Source: Oscillospiraceae bacterium
GTDB taxonomy: Bacteria; Bacillota; Clostridia; Oscillospirales; Ruminococcaceae
Reading direction: 5' to 3'
NCBI GenBank assembly: GCA_004556975.1
Contig: SFFD01000004.1
Span: 14,330-78,329 of the forward strand
DNA: 64,000 nucleotides
Positions 48,465 through 56,896 of this stretch are shown here, in pieces (within the stretch, counting starts at the first letter, position 1; each line of letters opens with the position of its first letter). The position numbers and the translations under genes were made by a program. A model generated the notes under the pieces. It was not told the origin of the DNA. It was given only the letters and a program-made list of their open reading frames with translations, and did no database searches.

Positions 48465-49374
48465 TGCGGCTTTTTTGGGGTTTTCTGCGGAACCTCGCCG
48501 CGTATTCCGGTTTGCTGTGCCGGGCGAGGCGGCGGAAGCGCCCTCCACAGTGCCAACTGCGGCTCAGCCGCCTTGATAAGTGTGCGCCTTGCACCGCACT
48601 CCTCGGCTCCCCTTGTTTACAAGGGGAGCTGTCAGCGAAGCTGACTGAGGGGTTGTATCCGTGACAAGGGAAAGCGTTTACTCTGATTTACTGCCCCACA
48701 ATATCTCTCCGCGCTTCCGTCACCTCGGCGAAGCTTACCCCTTTTCTTTTGTAACCAAAAGAAAAGCCGTAAGACGGTAAAAGAAAAGTTTCGCCCCCTA
48801 CTTTTAGCTTAGCGTTTCTTCACAAGTGCTATTAAGGCGTTGGTTTGCCCCTTTGCCGTTCTCCGCTCACGCTTCGGCTTTCGCTATTCTCGCGTTCGCG
48901 GACGGCGGCAGTCGAAATTCCTCGCTTCATCCTCCACAGGAGGCGCTCGGAATTTCTACCCGACGGGGGGAATAAACGCTCCACCGGAGACGGAGCGATT
49001 TCTAATCTCAACCGCCTCCCCGACGGGGTCCCGGGCGGTTTTTCAGTTTCCCTCGGATGCTCGACCGCCGGAGGTTCTTCGCACCGGCTGAGGTTATTTA
49101 TTTTAATGCCGCGGCAAAAAGCGCACACTCCGCAAGGCGGCTGAGCCGCGATTGGCGCGGCGAGGCGGCTCCGCCGCAAGCCGCAGAATTTTCAAAAGTG
49201 CGTGCCGCAGTTAAGCCCACTGTTAGCGGGCTGCCCTCATCCGGCACTGTGCGGCGCAGCGCCGCACAGTGCCACCTTCCCCAAGGGGAAGGCTATGCGC
49301 TCCGTCTGCCTCGTTGTGCACGGCGGAGCCGAGGTTCGCGCCCTATATACCGCGCCGTTCGCCAAAGCAGGCAA
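48465..49374. repeat. Repeat- and palindrome-rich intergenic region
   Basis: About 0.9 kb without a believable gene and richer in GC than its surroundings. Recognisable pieces are a CTCCCCTTGTTTACAAGGGGAG palindrome-like unit with GCTGTCAGCGAAGCTGACTG (48605-48655), a unit CTTTTCTTTTG/CAAAAGAAAAG (48740-48765), a Gly/Arg-rich segment with several GC dyads (48840-49120), GGCGGCTGAGCCGC/GCGGCTCCGCCGC (49136-49185) and CACTGTGCGGCG-CAGC-GCCGCACAGTG (49246-49271) next to CTTCCCCAAGGGGAAG. The first and last types look like dispersed repeats common in gut clostridial genomes. Open frames here are low-complexity and lack ribosome sites. Confidence 0.7.
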
Positions 49375-49399
49375 CAAAAAACCCGGCGGAGCCGGGCTT
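49375..49399 (-). terminator. Terminator of sdaA
   Basis: On the minus strand AAAAGCCCGGC, loop TCC, GCCGGGTTTTTTG, just past the sdaA stop. Confidence 0.85.
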
Positions 49400-49404
49400 T
49401 TGCT

Positions 49405-50616
49405 TTAATATTCTGTGTGTATATAGTTTTTCGCAAGACCGCCCTCCGAGGTCTCGCGATAGTGGCTGTTCATATCCTTGCCCGTTTCGTACATGGTTTT
49501 TACCACCATGTCAAAGCTGATTTTTCTTGTGTTTGTGAGAAAATTTGCAAGAGAGAGGGAATTTATCGCACGCATTGCGGCAACGGCGTTTCGCTCGATA
49601 CAGGGTATCTGCACAAGGCCGTCGATAGGGTCGCAGGTAAGGCCGAGCATATGCTCCATTGATACCTCCGCCGCATATTCAATCTGGTCAAGGTTCATTC
49701 CGCAAATTTCCGCAAGGGCGGCGGAGGCCATACAGCAGGCAGAACCTATCTCTGCCTGGCAGCCGCATTCCGCGCCGGAAATAGAAGCGTTTGTCTTGAT
49801 AAGGTTGCCGATTATGCCGCCGGTGGCAAGACCCTTGAGAATGTCCTTGTCCGAAAGATTGCGCCTTTGCTGAAAGTAGTAAAGCACAGCGGGCACTACG
49901 CCGGAAGCGCCGCAGGTGGGGGCGGTAACAACCGTTCCTGTTGAGGCATTCTGCTCGCTTACGGCATAGGCATAGGCGCAGACAATGCGGTTTTCTCTCG
50001 TTTCGGCGCTTTCGTCCATGTGGTACTGATTATAAAGGTACGCCGCCTTGCGCTGTACGTTAAGCCCGCCGGAAAGGATTCCTTCCGTCGAAAGACCCTC
50101 TCTTATAGAGCGCTTCATGGTGTCCCAGATTTCCTCAAGATAAAGCCAGATATCCGGCCCTTCCATCTGCTCGACATACTGCCAGATACGAAGATTGTTT
50201 TTGCGGCAATATTCCGCAATTTCAGAAAAGCTGTTCTGCTTATAAACATCCGGCGGGGCAACATATTGCGAGCCTTCTATTCTTATGGCTCCTCCGCCTA
50301 TGCTGTAAACTCTTGTTTTACCGATTTCCTTTCCGTCCTTGAACGCCTGCATATCCATGGTACACGGGTGGCGCAGTTCGCCGTCATATTCCGTGTCAAA
50401 CACAATTTCGGACGGAATTGGCGAAAAGCTTTGGCGAAGAACGGCGTCCGTCATATGCCCTTTGCCGGTTTTGGCAAGGGAACCGTAAAGCGTAATGCGA
50501 AAGCCGTCCGCCTCCGGGTACTCGGATTTGAAGATATTTGCGGCGCGCTGAGGCCCTATGGTGTGGGAGCTGGAGGGTCCGCGGCCTATGCGGTAAAGTT
50601 TTTTAAGGCTTCTCAT
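49405..50616 (-). CDS. sdaA: L-serine dehydratase, single-chain Fe-S type
   Basis: A 403-residue iron-sulfur L-serine ammonia-lyase with beta and alpha parts in one chain. The beta-type N-terminus shows IGRGPSSSHTIGPQRAA; the alpha-type C-terminal half has TAPTCGASGVVPAVLYY, ECGCQAEIGSACCMA and LGLTCDPIDGLVQIPCIER, which hold the cluster cysteines. It converts serine to pyruvate and ammonia and is oxygen sensitive, in line with an anaerobic host. It follows the DegV gene by 9 bases on the minus strand and ends at a hairpin terminator. Confidence 0.95.
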   Translation of the reverse strand: MRSLKKLYRIGRGPSSSHTIGPQRAANIFKSEYPEADGFRITLYGSLAKTGKGHMTDAVLRQSFSPIPSEIVFDTEYDGELRHPCTMDMQAFKDGKEIGKTRVYSIGGGAIRIEGSQYVAPPDVYKQNSFSEIAEYCRKNNLRIWQYVEQMEGPDIWLYLEEIWDTMKRSIREGLSTEGILSGGLNVQRKAAYLYNQYHMDESAETRENRIVCAYAYAVSEQNASTGTVVTAPTCGASGVVPAVLYYFQQRRNLSDKDILKGLATGGIIGNLIKTNASISGAECGCQAEIGSACCMASAALAEICGMNLDQIEYAAEVSMEHMLGLTCDPIDGLVQIPCIERNAVAAMRAINSLSLANFLTNTRKISFDMVVKTMYETGKDMNSHYRETSEGGLAKNYIHTEY

Positions 50617-50625
50617 TTTATCCCC

Positions 50626-51480
50626 TTATTTCTCCTTGTGAATATAGAGAATTCCGAGGCAGCCCGGCCCGCAGTGTCCGGAAATGGTGCTTCCTGCTTC
50701 GGTATCAAGGACTTCCTCAAAATTATGATAGGACTTGATTTCCTCTTTCAGCGAATCTATAAGCTCCCTGTCGCAACCGCTCCATGTGAGGAAAATACGG
50801 TGCAAATCCACAGTATCGTCATCTCTGAGTCTGTCGCGGATATACTCGGAGGCGCATTTTTCAAAGCTGCCGCGGTATTTTTTGCCTACGCCCATTTTGC
50901 CATCGGTGACTTCAATGCATGGCTTGAGCTTAAGCAGGTTCGCACCCAAAGCGGCTACGCCGCTGCAGCGGCCGCCCTTGTGAAGAAATTCCAAATTGTT
51001 GAGAACAAAGCTTACATCCACCCTCGGAATAACGGTGCGAATGTATTCCGCAATATGCTCCGCGTCCGTTTCGCCCTTTGCAGCCTCCTCCGCTGCAAGC
51101 AGCGCAAGCTGCGCTATTCCGGTGGAAAGATTGCGGCTGTCTACCGGGTAAACATGACCCAGCTCCTCCGCGGCAATGCAGGCGTTTTGATAGCAGGCAG
51201 AAAAATCCGAGCTTATGGCAAAGTGGATTATATCAAAGCCTTCTTCCACAGCCGGACGAAATGCCTCAATATAGTCTGTTACGGAAACTGCCGACGTCTT
51301 TGGAAGTTCCTTTGTTTTGTCGTAATTATCAAAAATATCCTTGGCGCTTATCTCATACATATCTTTATATGCCCTTCCGCCGATTGTAACATAAAGCGGT
51401 ATTACCGTAAGGTCATATTTTTCGATAAGTTCCGGCGAAAGATCTGCCGTGCTGTCAACAAATATTTTTATAGGTCTCAT
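50626..51480 (-). CDS. DegV-family fatty-acid-binding protein
   Basis: A 284-residue DegV protein: IKIFVDSTADLSPELIEKYD at the start, IHFAISSDFSACYQNACIAA near residue 82 and the late AGSTISGHCGPGCLGILYIH. DegV (FakB) proteins bind a fatty acid for phosphorylation by the FakA kinase, which would feed phospholipid synthesis. No fakA gene is in the window, though a fragment-like DAK1 domain protein lies at 44790-45053. It is the first gene of a short operon with sdaA. Confidence 0.92.
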   Translation of the reverse strand: MRPIKIFVDSTADLSPELIEKYDLTVIPLYVTIGGRAYKDMYEISAKDIFDNYDKTKELPKTSAVSVTDYIEAFRPAVEEGFDIIHFAISSDFSACYQNACIAAEELGHVYPVDSRNLSTGIAQLALLAAEEAAKGETDAEHIAEYIRTVIPRVDVSFVLNNLEFLHKGGRCSGVAALGANLLKLKPCIEVTDGKMGVGKKYRGSFEKCASEYIRDRLRDDDTVDLHRIFLTWSGCDRELIDSLKEEIKSYHNFEEVLDTEAGSTISGHCGPGCLGILYIHKEK

Positions 51481-51649
51481 TATTGATAGGCCCCCGTTAC
51501 ATAGATTTTGTCTTTTACATTATACATCATTTTAAAAAAAATAACAGCTATTTTTTTTAAAATCATTTGACATACATAATTATTGTATAGAAATTTTGTT
51601 GTACTTCAGGTATAATATATCTGAATTAAACTCAAACGGAGATGTTTTT

Positions 51650-52153
51650 ATGCATGATGAGCTTACGGCAAAAGATATAGAAAAGATGCAGAATGAGCTT
51701 GACTACCGCCGCATCGAGCTTCGCCCCCAGCTTATTGAAGAGGTAAAGCGCGCACGCGAATACGGCGATCTTTCCGAAAATTTTGAATATAAAGAAGCAA
51801 AACGCGCCAAAAACCGCAACGACAGCCGAATTCGCTATCTTCAGGCAATGATTAAAACCGCCGTGGTGATAGATTCAAAGTCCGAAGAAGGCGTCGTCGG
51901 GCTTTACGACAAAGTAACCGTATATATTCCGGAGGACGACGCAGAAGAAAGCTATCAGATTGTTACCGGAGTACGATATGACGTTTCAAGCGGTTTTGTA
52001 AGCAAGGAATCCCCCTTCGGCAAGGCGGTTTTGGGCAAGCGCGTGGGCGAAACCGCCACCGTTGAGGTCAACGAAAATTACAGCTATGACGTTGTCATAC
52101 GCTCCATTGAGAAAATGGACGACGACGATTCCGCGCCGCTGGCAAGCTATTGA
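51650..52153 (+). CDS. greA: Transcript cleavage factor GreA
   Basis: A 167-residue GreA: an N-terminal coiled coil (KDIEKMQNELDYRRIELRPQ, then REYGDLSENFEYKEAKRAKN with the catalytic acidic tip DLSEN) and a C-terminal FKBP-like domain (GLYDKVTVYIPEDDAEESYQ, SPFGKAVLGKRVGETATVEV). It rescues backtracked RNA polymerase. The start at 51650 follows CGGAGATG; a frame 18 codons longer has no ribosome site. TATAAT at 51611 is a likely -10 box. A hairpin terminator follows. Confidence 0.92.
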   Translation: MHDELTAKDIEKMQNELDYRRIELRPQLIEEVKRAREYGDLSENFEYKEAKRAKNRNDSRIRYLQAMIKTAVVIDSKSEEGVVGLYDKVTVYIPEDDAEESYQIVTGVRYDVSSGFVSKESPFGKAVLGKRVGETATVEVNENYSYDVVIRSIEKMDDDDSAPLASY

Positions 52154-52171
52154 AATTTGAGCATAGAAACA

Positions 52172-52201
52172 AGGCGGAGCGAACGCTCCGCCTGTTTTTT
52201 T
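52172..52201 (+). terminator. Terminator of greA
   Basis: AGGCGGAGC, loop GAAC, GCTCCGCCT followed by a long T run. Confidence 0.9.
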
Positions 52202-52311
52202 AGCCTTTTATATTCGTTTGTAATCCCCGCTATATAGTCTATTGAAACATTATAGAGCTTTGGGAGGTTATTTTGCCTCAAAACATATTTTTGTCGGCTG
52301 TTAAATTTTTA

Positions 52312-52340
52312 TTGACATTTTTCCTATAATAGTGTATCAT
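52312..52340 (+). promoter_or_regulatory. Promoter of the crp-like/ABC transporter operon
   Basis: TTGACA (52312-52317), 17-base spacer, TATCAT (52335-52340), 25 bases before the GTG start at 52365. Confidence 0.75.
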
Positions 52341-52364
52341 TTGAAACAGAAATGGGGGGTTTTT

Positions 52365-53027
52365 GTGACCAAGAAGGATAAAGAGATTCTTTTTTCAAAT
52401 CCGCTTTTTGCTTCGCTTGGCCAAAGCGAATGCGAAGGACTTATAAAAAGCGGCCGCGCAAAAATCTGCGTCTTTGAAAAAGGAAAGGCCATTATGACAG
52501 CAAGCAGCTTTACCCGCTGTCTTATAGTAATTCTTAAAGGAAGCGCCTCTGTTTCAAAAATCGGCGCGGACGGCCGCCGCACGGTAATAAATATTCTTCG
52601 CTGCGGCGATATTTTCGGAATGGCAACGCTTTTTTTTGAACAGGATTTTCCTTCGGAAATTATTGCCGAAGAGCCCTGCCGCCTGGCAATTTTTCCGAAA
52701 GAGCTTGTGGAAGAAGCCTTTGCCGCTTCGCCGGAATTTGCAAAGGCCTATGTTACGCTTCTTTCTCAAAAAATTCATTTTCTCAATTCCCGTTTGAGCA
52801 CGTTTACCGAAGGGGAAACCTCCGAGCGCTTTTTGCGCTGGCTGTCCGCCGTTTCAGGCGGCAAAACGGAATTCTGCCTTCCGTGCTCAATATCGCGCGC
52901 GGCCGAAACCATCGGTGTGGGGCGCGCGTCGCTTTACCGCGCAATCGGCGTCCTTTCGGAAGAAAAGGTGCTTAAACACGAAGGAAAAAACATCGTAATT
53001 CTTAAGCCCGAGCGGCTTTTAAAATAA
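52365..53027 (+). CDS. Crp/Fnr-family transcriptional regulator
   Basis: A 220-residue regulator with an N-terminal cyclic-nucleotide-type beta barrel (SFTRCLIVILKGSASVSKIG, then NILRCGDIFGMATLFFEQDF) and a C-terminal HTH (SRAAETIGVGRASLYRAIGV). No N-terminal Fnr cysteine cluster is seen, so it is not an obvious oxygen sensor. The GTG at 52365 follows GGGGGG. It lies 21 bases before the ABC transporter genes and very likely controls them and itself. Confidence 0.9.
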   Translation: MTKKDKEILFSNPLFASLGQSECEGLIKSGRAKICVFEKGKAIMTASSFTRCLIVILKGSASVSKIGADGRRTVINILRCGDIFGMATLFFEQDFPSEIIAEEPCRLAIFPKELVEEAFAASPEFAKAYVTLLSQKIHFLNSRLSTFTEGETSERFLRWLSAVSGGKTEFCLPCSISRAAETIGVGRASLYRAIGVLSEEKVLKHEGKNIVILKPERLLK

Positions 53028-53048
53028 ATTTATCGGAGGAAAATAAAA

Positions 53049-54002
53049 ATGAAAAAGTTTCTTGCAATTCTTCTTTCGCTGATAATAATCATCGGTGCAA
53101 CAGCATGCTCAAAAACAAAAAAGACCGACGTCACCGTAAATATCGGCGTGCTCAAAGGCCCTACCGGAATGAGCGCCGCATGGCTTATGGACCAAAACGA
53201 CCAAAAGCTTTCTGCAAATGAATATAATTTTACGGTTGCGGGCACGCCCGACGCTATTACTGGTCAGCTTATAAACGGAGATATGGATATTGCGGCGCTG
53301 CCGACCAACGCAATATCCGCCCTGTACAATAAGACAGAAGGCAAAATCTCTGTTTTGGGCGTGAACGCCCTCGGCGTACTCTATATTCTTGAAAACGGAA
53401 ACAGCATAAATTCCGTTTCCGACCTTGCGGGAAAGACCGTTCTTGCTTCCGGCAAGGGCAGCACCGCAGAGTATGTGCTCAACTATATCCTTGAAAAAAA
53501 CGGGGTCATTGCCGAAATTGTCTGGGCGGCGGAGCACTCCGAAGCCGCCACCCTTGCCCTTAAGGGTGATTACGACATAGTTATGCTTCCCGAGCCGTTT
53601 GTCACCAACGTAACCGCGAAAAGCGACGCCTTCCGCGTTGCTCTTGACCTTACCGAAGAGTGGGAAGCGCTTGGCAACGGCGAGCTTACCATGGGCGGAA
53701 TTGCAGTGCGCACCGCTTTTCTTGAAGAGCACCCCGATGCGGTAAAAGCCTTTGTTGACGAGTACGGAAAAAGCGTTGCTTTTACAAACTCCCAGCCGGA
53801 AGACGCCGCAAAGCTTATAGCAAAATATGAAATTGCCGCCGAAGAAGTTGCAAAAAACGCAATTCCGCGCTGCAACATTGTCTGGCTTCACGGCAAGGAT
53901 TACAAAGCCGTGCTTGAAAATTTCCTCGGCGTTGTTTATGACGCAAACCCTTCCGGAATCGGCGGTAAAATGCCCGGCAATGATTTCTATCTTGACTACT
54001 GA
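53049..54002 (+). CDS. ABC transporter substrate-binding lipoprotein (NitT/TauT type)
   Basis: A 317-residue lipoprotein: signal LAILLSLIIIIGATAC with the lipobox cysteine at about residue 19. The mature part looks like NMT1/THI5 or SsuA binding proteins (NIGVLKGPTGMSAAWLMDQN, GDMDIAALPTNAISALYN, GKTVLASGKGSTAEYVLNYI, DIVMLPEPFVTNVTA). Substrates of this group are small anions, sulfonates, nitrate or pyrimidine precursors; the sequence does not decide. It is the first transporter gene behind the Crp/Fnr gene, with GGAGG upstream. Confidence 0.9.
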   Translation: MKKFLAILLSLIIIIGATACSKTKKTDVTVNIGVLKGPTGMSAAWLMDQNDQKLSANEYNFTVAGTPDAITGQLINGDMDIAALPTNAISALYNKTEGKISVLGVNALGVLYILENGNSINSVSDLAGKTVLASGKGSTAEYVLNYILEKNGVIAEIVWAAEHSEAATLALKGDYDIVMLPEPFVTNVTAKSDAFRVALDLTEEWEALGNGELTMGGIAVRTAFLEEHPDAVKAFVDEYGKSVAFTNSQPEDAAKLIAKYEIAAEEVAKNAIPRCNIVWLHGKDYKAVLENFLGVVYDANPSGIGGKMPGNDFYLDY

Positions 54003-54069
54003 TTGCCCTAAAGCATAGTGGCGTTTACAGGTATAAGCTGATTTTATTCACGGAAAAGGCGGTGAGCAT

Positions 54070-54810
54070 ATGAAAAGGTTTTTTGAGCACGTTTTCGTGC
54101 TCATATTCTGGCTGCTTGTGTGGGTATGCATTGCCGCCGCTGTGGGCAGCGAGCTTTTGGTTCCGTTCCCGACTGCCGTTTTTCTTAAAATAATTGAGCT
54201 TTGCCGGAAAAGCAGCTTTTGGCTTTCGGCGATAACCTCTCTTTTTCGTGTGGCAGAAGGTTTTCTTCTCGGCAGCGCCGTCGGCGTGCTTATGGCGGTT
54301 CTCACCGCAAAAAGCCGTCTTGCTTCGCTGTTTTTGCGCCCTCTTCTTTCGCTGATAAAGGCAACGCCGGTCGCTTCCTTCATTATTCTTGCGGTAATCT
54401 GGCTGGAATTCGGCAAAGTACCCGTGCTCACATCCATGCTTGTTGTAATTCCCGCGGTATGGGCAAACGTTGAAAAAGGAATTTTGAGCACCGATAAAAA
54501 ACTGCTGATTATGGCGCACGGATTTTCGGTTCCCGAAAGCCGCATTCTTTCCGGAATATATATTCCAACGGTGCGCCCATACTTTTTGGCGGCGGTAAAC
54601 AGCGCTATGGGTATGGCCTGGAAAGCCGGAGTAGCCGCCGAAGTAATTTGTCCGTACAAAAATTCCATAGGAACCGCTCTTTATAATTCAAAAATATATC
54701 TTGAAACAACCGAGCTTTTTGCCTGGACGGCCGTAACCGTGCTGTTGAGCGTGCTTTTGGAAAAAGCGGTGTCCGCACTTATAAAAAAGGGGGAGCGTCG
54801 GCATGCTTGA
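54070..54810 (+). CDS. ABC transporter permease (NitT/TauT type)
   Basis: A 246-residue inner-membrane permease with about six helices (VLIFWLLVWVCIAAAVGSEL, LLSLIKATPVASFIILAVIW and others) and the cytoplasmic EAA-like loop AHGFSVPESRILSGIYIPTV. It fits the SsuC/TauC family in length and layout. It overlaps the ATPase gene by 8 bases, so the two are made in balance. AAGGCGGTGAGC precedes the ATG. The 5' end contains head-to-head TGAGCAC words. Confidence 0.92.
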   Translation: MKRFFEHVFVLIFWLLVWVCIAAAVGSELLVPFPTAVFLKIIELCRKSSFWLSAITSLFRVAEGFLLGSAVGVLMAVLTAKSRLASLFLRPLLSLIKATPVASFIILAVIWLEFGKVPVLTSMLVVIPAVWANVEKGILSTDKKLLIMAHGFSVPESRILSGIYIPTVRPYFLAAVNSAMGMAWKAGVAAEVICPYKNSIGTALYNSKIYLETTELFAWTAVTVLLSVLLEKAVSALIKKGERRHA

Positions 54811-55453
54811 GTTTGATAACGTAAGCTTTTTTTACGGAAATGAAGCCGTATTTAAAAATTTCAGCTGTAATTTAAACGAAAACGAGGTAACTGGAATTCT
54901 CGGTCATTCCGGCTGCGGAAAGACCACCTTTCTTGAACTTGCATGCGGAATTTTAAAGCCGTTTTCCGGCACGGTAACGCCTTTTTCTGCAAAAAGCCCC
55001 TCTTTCATTTTTCAGGAAGACAGGCTTCTTCCCTGGAAAACCGCACTTGAAAATCTGACCTTTACTGGAATTTCCCCAAAGCGCGCAAAAGAGTATCTTT
55101 GCAAAACCGGGCTTGCTTCAAGCGAAGACAAATTTCCGGGTGAGCTTTCCGGAGGAATGAGCCGCCGTCTTTCCGTTGCCCGCGCCCTTGCCTTCGGCGG
55201 GGACTGCTTTTTCATCGATGAGCCGCTTCACGGTCTTGATATAAAAACCTCGGATGAGGTTTTATCCGTTATAGACAGCGAAATCTGCGGTAAAACCGCC
55301 CTTGTCATAACCCACAGCCCCGAAGAAGCCTTTCGCCTTTGCGACAGAATAATCGTTGCCGAAGGCCCTCCGTTCAGAATATCCGCCGATTTCAAAAAAA
55401 GCGATTTTGAAAGCCCTGAAGCTTTCAAAACCGCTTTGGAAAAAATCATATAA
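54803..55453 (+). CDS. ABC transporter ATP-binding protein (NitT/TauT type)
   Basis: A 216-residue ATPase: Walker A GHSGCGKTTFLEL near residue 34, Q loop FIFQEDRLLPWK, signature LSGGMSRRLSVARAL near 115, Walker B DCFFIDEPLHGLD and switch histidine VITHSPEEAFRLCD. SsuB/TauB-like and slightly short for the family. It energises the permease encoded just upstream. A terminator follows five bases past the stop. Confidence 0.93.
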   Translation: MLEFDNVSFFYGNEAVFKNFSCNLNENEVTGILGHSGCGKTTFLELACGILKPFSGTVTPFSAKSPSFIFQEDRLLPWKTALENLTFTGISPKRAKEYLCKTGLASSEDKFPGELSGGMSRRLSVARALAFGGDCFFIDEPLHGLDIKTSDEVLSVIDSEICGKTALVITHSPEEAFRLCDRIIVAEGPPFRISADFKKSDFESPEAFKTALEKII

Positions 55454-55457
55454 GGTA

Positions 55458-55494
55458 AAGCCCTTTGTCTTACGGCAAAGGGCTTTGTTTTTTA
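55458..55494. terminator. Bidirectional terminator after the ABC operon
   Basis: AAAGCCCTTTG, 8-nt loop, CAAAGGGCTTTGTTTTTT. It lies between the ATPase gene and the convergent HEAT-like gene. Confidence 0.9.
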
Positions 55495-56016
55495 TCAAAA
55501 GCTTACGCCGAACCTTTTGCAAAGCTCCTCTGCCCCATCGCAGCAAGCGCATTCTTCCTTTTTGCCAACCCCGGCTGCAATGTCCGCCGCGGCTTCTTTT
55601 GCGTCCTTTGCCACAAGACCGCTCATGCTGTCGGGATAAACGGAAAAATCCGCGTTTTCAAGCGCTTTGAGTATGGTGTCTTTAAACTGAGGTTTGTATG
55701 CCGCAAGACCCGGCAGGGATTTTATAAACTGCCGCGCCGTTATAGGCTTTTCGTCCGTTATGTGCGAAAGAATCGCTTCAATATGGGAATCAATCTTGTT
55801 TTGCCCGTCCCAGCGGGCATTGGCGCAGATAAGACCCAGGGCACGGGTTCTTATATATGAGTTGGGGGAATCCATCATCAAAAAGAACTCGTCTATATAT
55901 TCATAAACCTCCGCCGATTTCTGACTTGAACCCAAAAGCGCGTTATATGCGTTGCAGCCGTCGCGCAGAACTTTTCCTGAAAGCTGTTTTATGGCGTACT
56001 CAACCTCTTTGCTCAT
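55495..56016 (-). CDS. HEAT-repeat-like small protein
   Basis: A 173-residue mostly helical protein: MSKEVEYAIKQLSGKVLRDG, SPNSYIRTRALGLICANARW and HITDEKPITARQFIKSLPGL, a rhythm like short HEAT repeats. The C-terminus has a Cys pair in KKEECACCDGAEELCKRFG that might bind a metal. Homologs in Clostridia are often labelled SufBD-like without good reason. It overlaps the folD 3' end by 17 bases and follows it on the minus strand. Function unknown. Confidence 0.65.
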   Translation of the reverse strand: MSKEVEYAIKQLSGKVLRDGCNAYNALLGSSQKSAEVYEYIDEFFLMMDSPNSYIRTRALGLICANARWDGQNKIDSHIEAILSHITDEKPITARQFIKSLPGLAAYKPQFKDTILKALENADFSVYPDSMSGLVAKDAKEAAADIAAGVGKKEECACCDGAEELCKRFGVSF

Positions 56017-56881
56017 AGCATTTTTTCTCCTTCAGAATATGTTTTTCCGCTGCGGCAACGGTGTTTTTCATAAGCATTGCGACAGTCATCGGGCCGACTC
56101 CGCCCGGAACAGGGGTTATATAGCTTGCTTTTGGCTCCACCGAAGCGAAATCCACGTCTCCGCAAAGCCTGCCTTCACCGTCCCTGTTCATTCCGACGTC
56201 TATTACCGCCGCTCCCTCTTTGACCATATCGGCGGTTATCATTTTTGCACAGCCGGCCGCCGCAACAAGAATATCCGCGCGGCGGGTGTGCTCGCCAAGG
56301 TTTCGGGTATGCCTGTGGCATATGGTTACCGTTCCGTTTTCGTGCAGAAGCATCATTGCCATGGGCTTGCCCACAATGTCGCTTCTTCCGACAACAACAC
56401 ATTCCTTTCCGTCGGGGTCAATTCCGTAACGGTGCAAAAGTTCAATCACTCCGGCAGGGGTGCAGGGCAAAAAGCCGTAATCTCCGCGCATAATATGGCC
56501 TATGTTTTCCGGAAGAAATGCGTCAACATCCTTTTCCGCCGGAATGTGCGCAAGGGCGCGCTTTGGGTCAAGGTGCTGCGGAATCGGCATCTGAAGCAGA
56601 ATTCCGTCAACATCGCTGCGCTGCGCCAGCGAATCTATGATATATTCAAGGCTTTCCTGGCTGACGTTTTCCGCAAGAGTATAAAGCTCCTGCGCAATTC
56701 CGACTTCGGCACAGGCCCGCTGTTTGTTGCGTACATATATTTTTGAAGCGGGGTCCTCCCCCACCAGAATTACCGCAAGGCATGGGCGGCGCTTTTCGGA
56801 ATTTACCATCGCGTCAACTTTTTCTTTAAGCTCTTCGCGCACTTTCGCCGCAATTTCTTTGCCGTCAATAATTACTGCCAT
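56000..56881 (-). CDS. folD: Bifunctional methylenetetrahydrofolate dehydrogenase/cyclohydrolase
   Basis: A 293-residue FolD. Signature segments: AVILVGEDPASKIYVRNKQR (Tyr and Lys of the active site), GILLQMPIPQHLD, KDVDAFLPENIG and the nucleotide-binding VVVGRSDIVGKPMAMMLL, with the late VIDVGMNRDG and YITPVPGGVGPMTVAMLM. It interconverts methylene-, methenyl- and formyl-tetrahydrofolate with NADP. It follows lgt by 15 bases on the minus strand. Confidence 0.97.
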   Translation of the reverse strand: MAVIIDGKEIAAKVREELKEKVDAMVNSEKRRPCLAVILVGEDPASKIYVRNKQRACAEVGIAQELYTLAENVSQESLEYIIDSLAQRSDVDGILLQMPIPQHLDPKRALAHIPAEKDVDAFLPENIGHIMRGDYGFLPCTPAGVIELLHRYGIDPDGKECVVVGRSDIVGKPMAMMLLHENGTVTICHRHTRNLGEHTRRADILVAAAGCAKMITADMVKEGAAVIDVGMNRDGEGRLCGDVDFASVEPKASYITPVPGGVGPMTVAMLMKNTVAAAEKHILKEKKCYEQRG

Positions 56882-56896
56882 CGGTAATTCCCCCTT

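Noticed and set aside
49057..49662. A 201-codon plus-strand frame in the repeat-rich region
   Set aside because: Runs through palindromic repeats, then antisense into sdaA; Arg/Ala-rich, no ribosome site.
50020..51486. A 488-codon plus-strand frame opposite degV and sdaA
   Set aside because: Spans two confidently assigned genes on the other strand and has no family resemblance.
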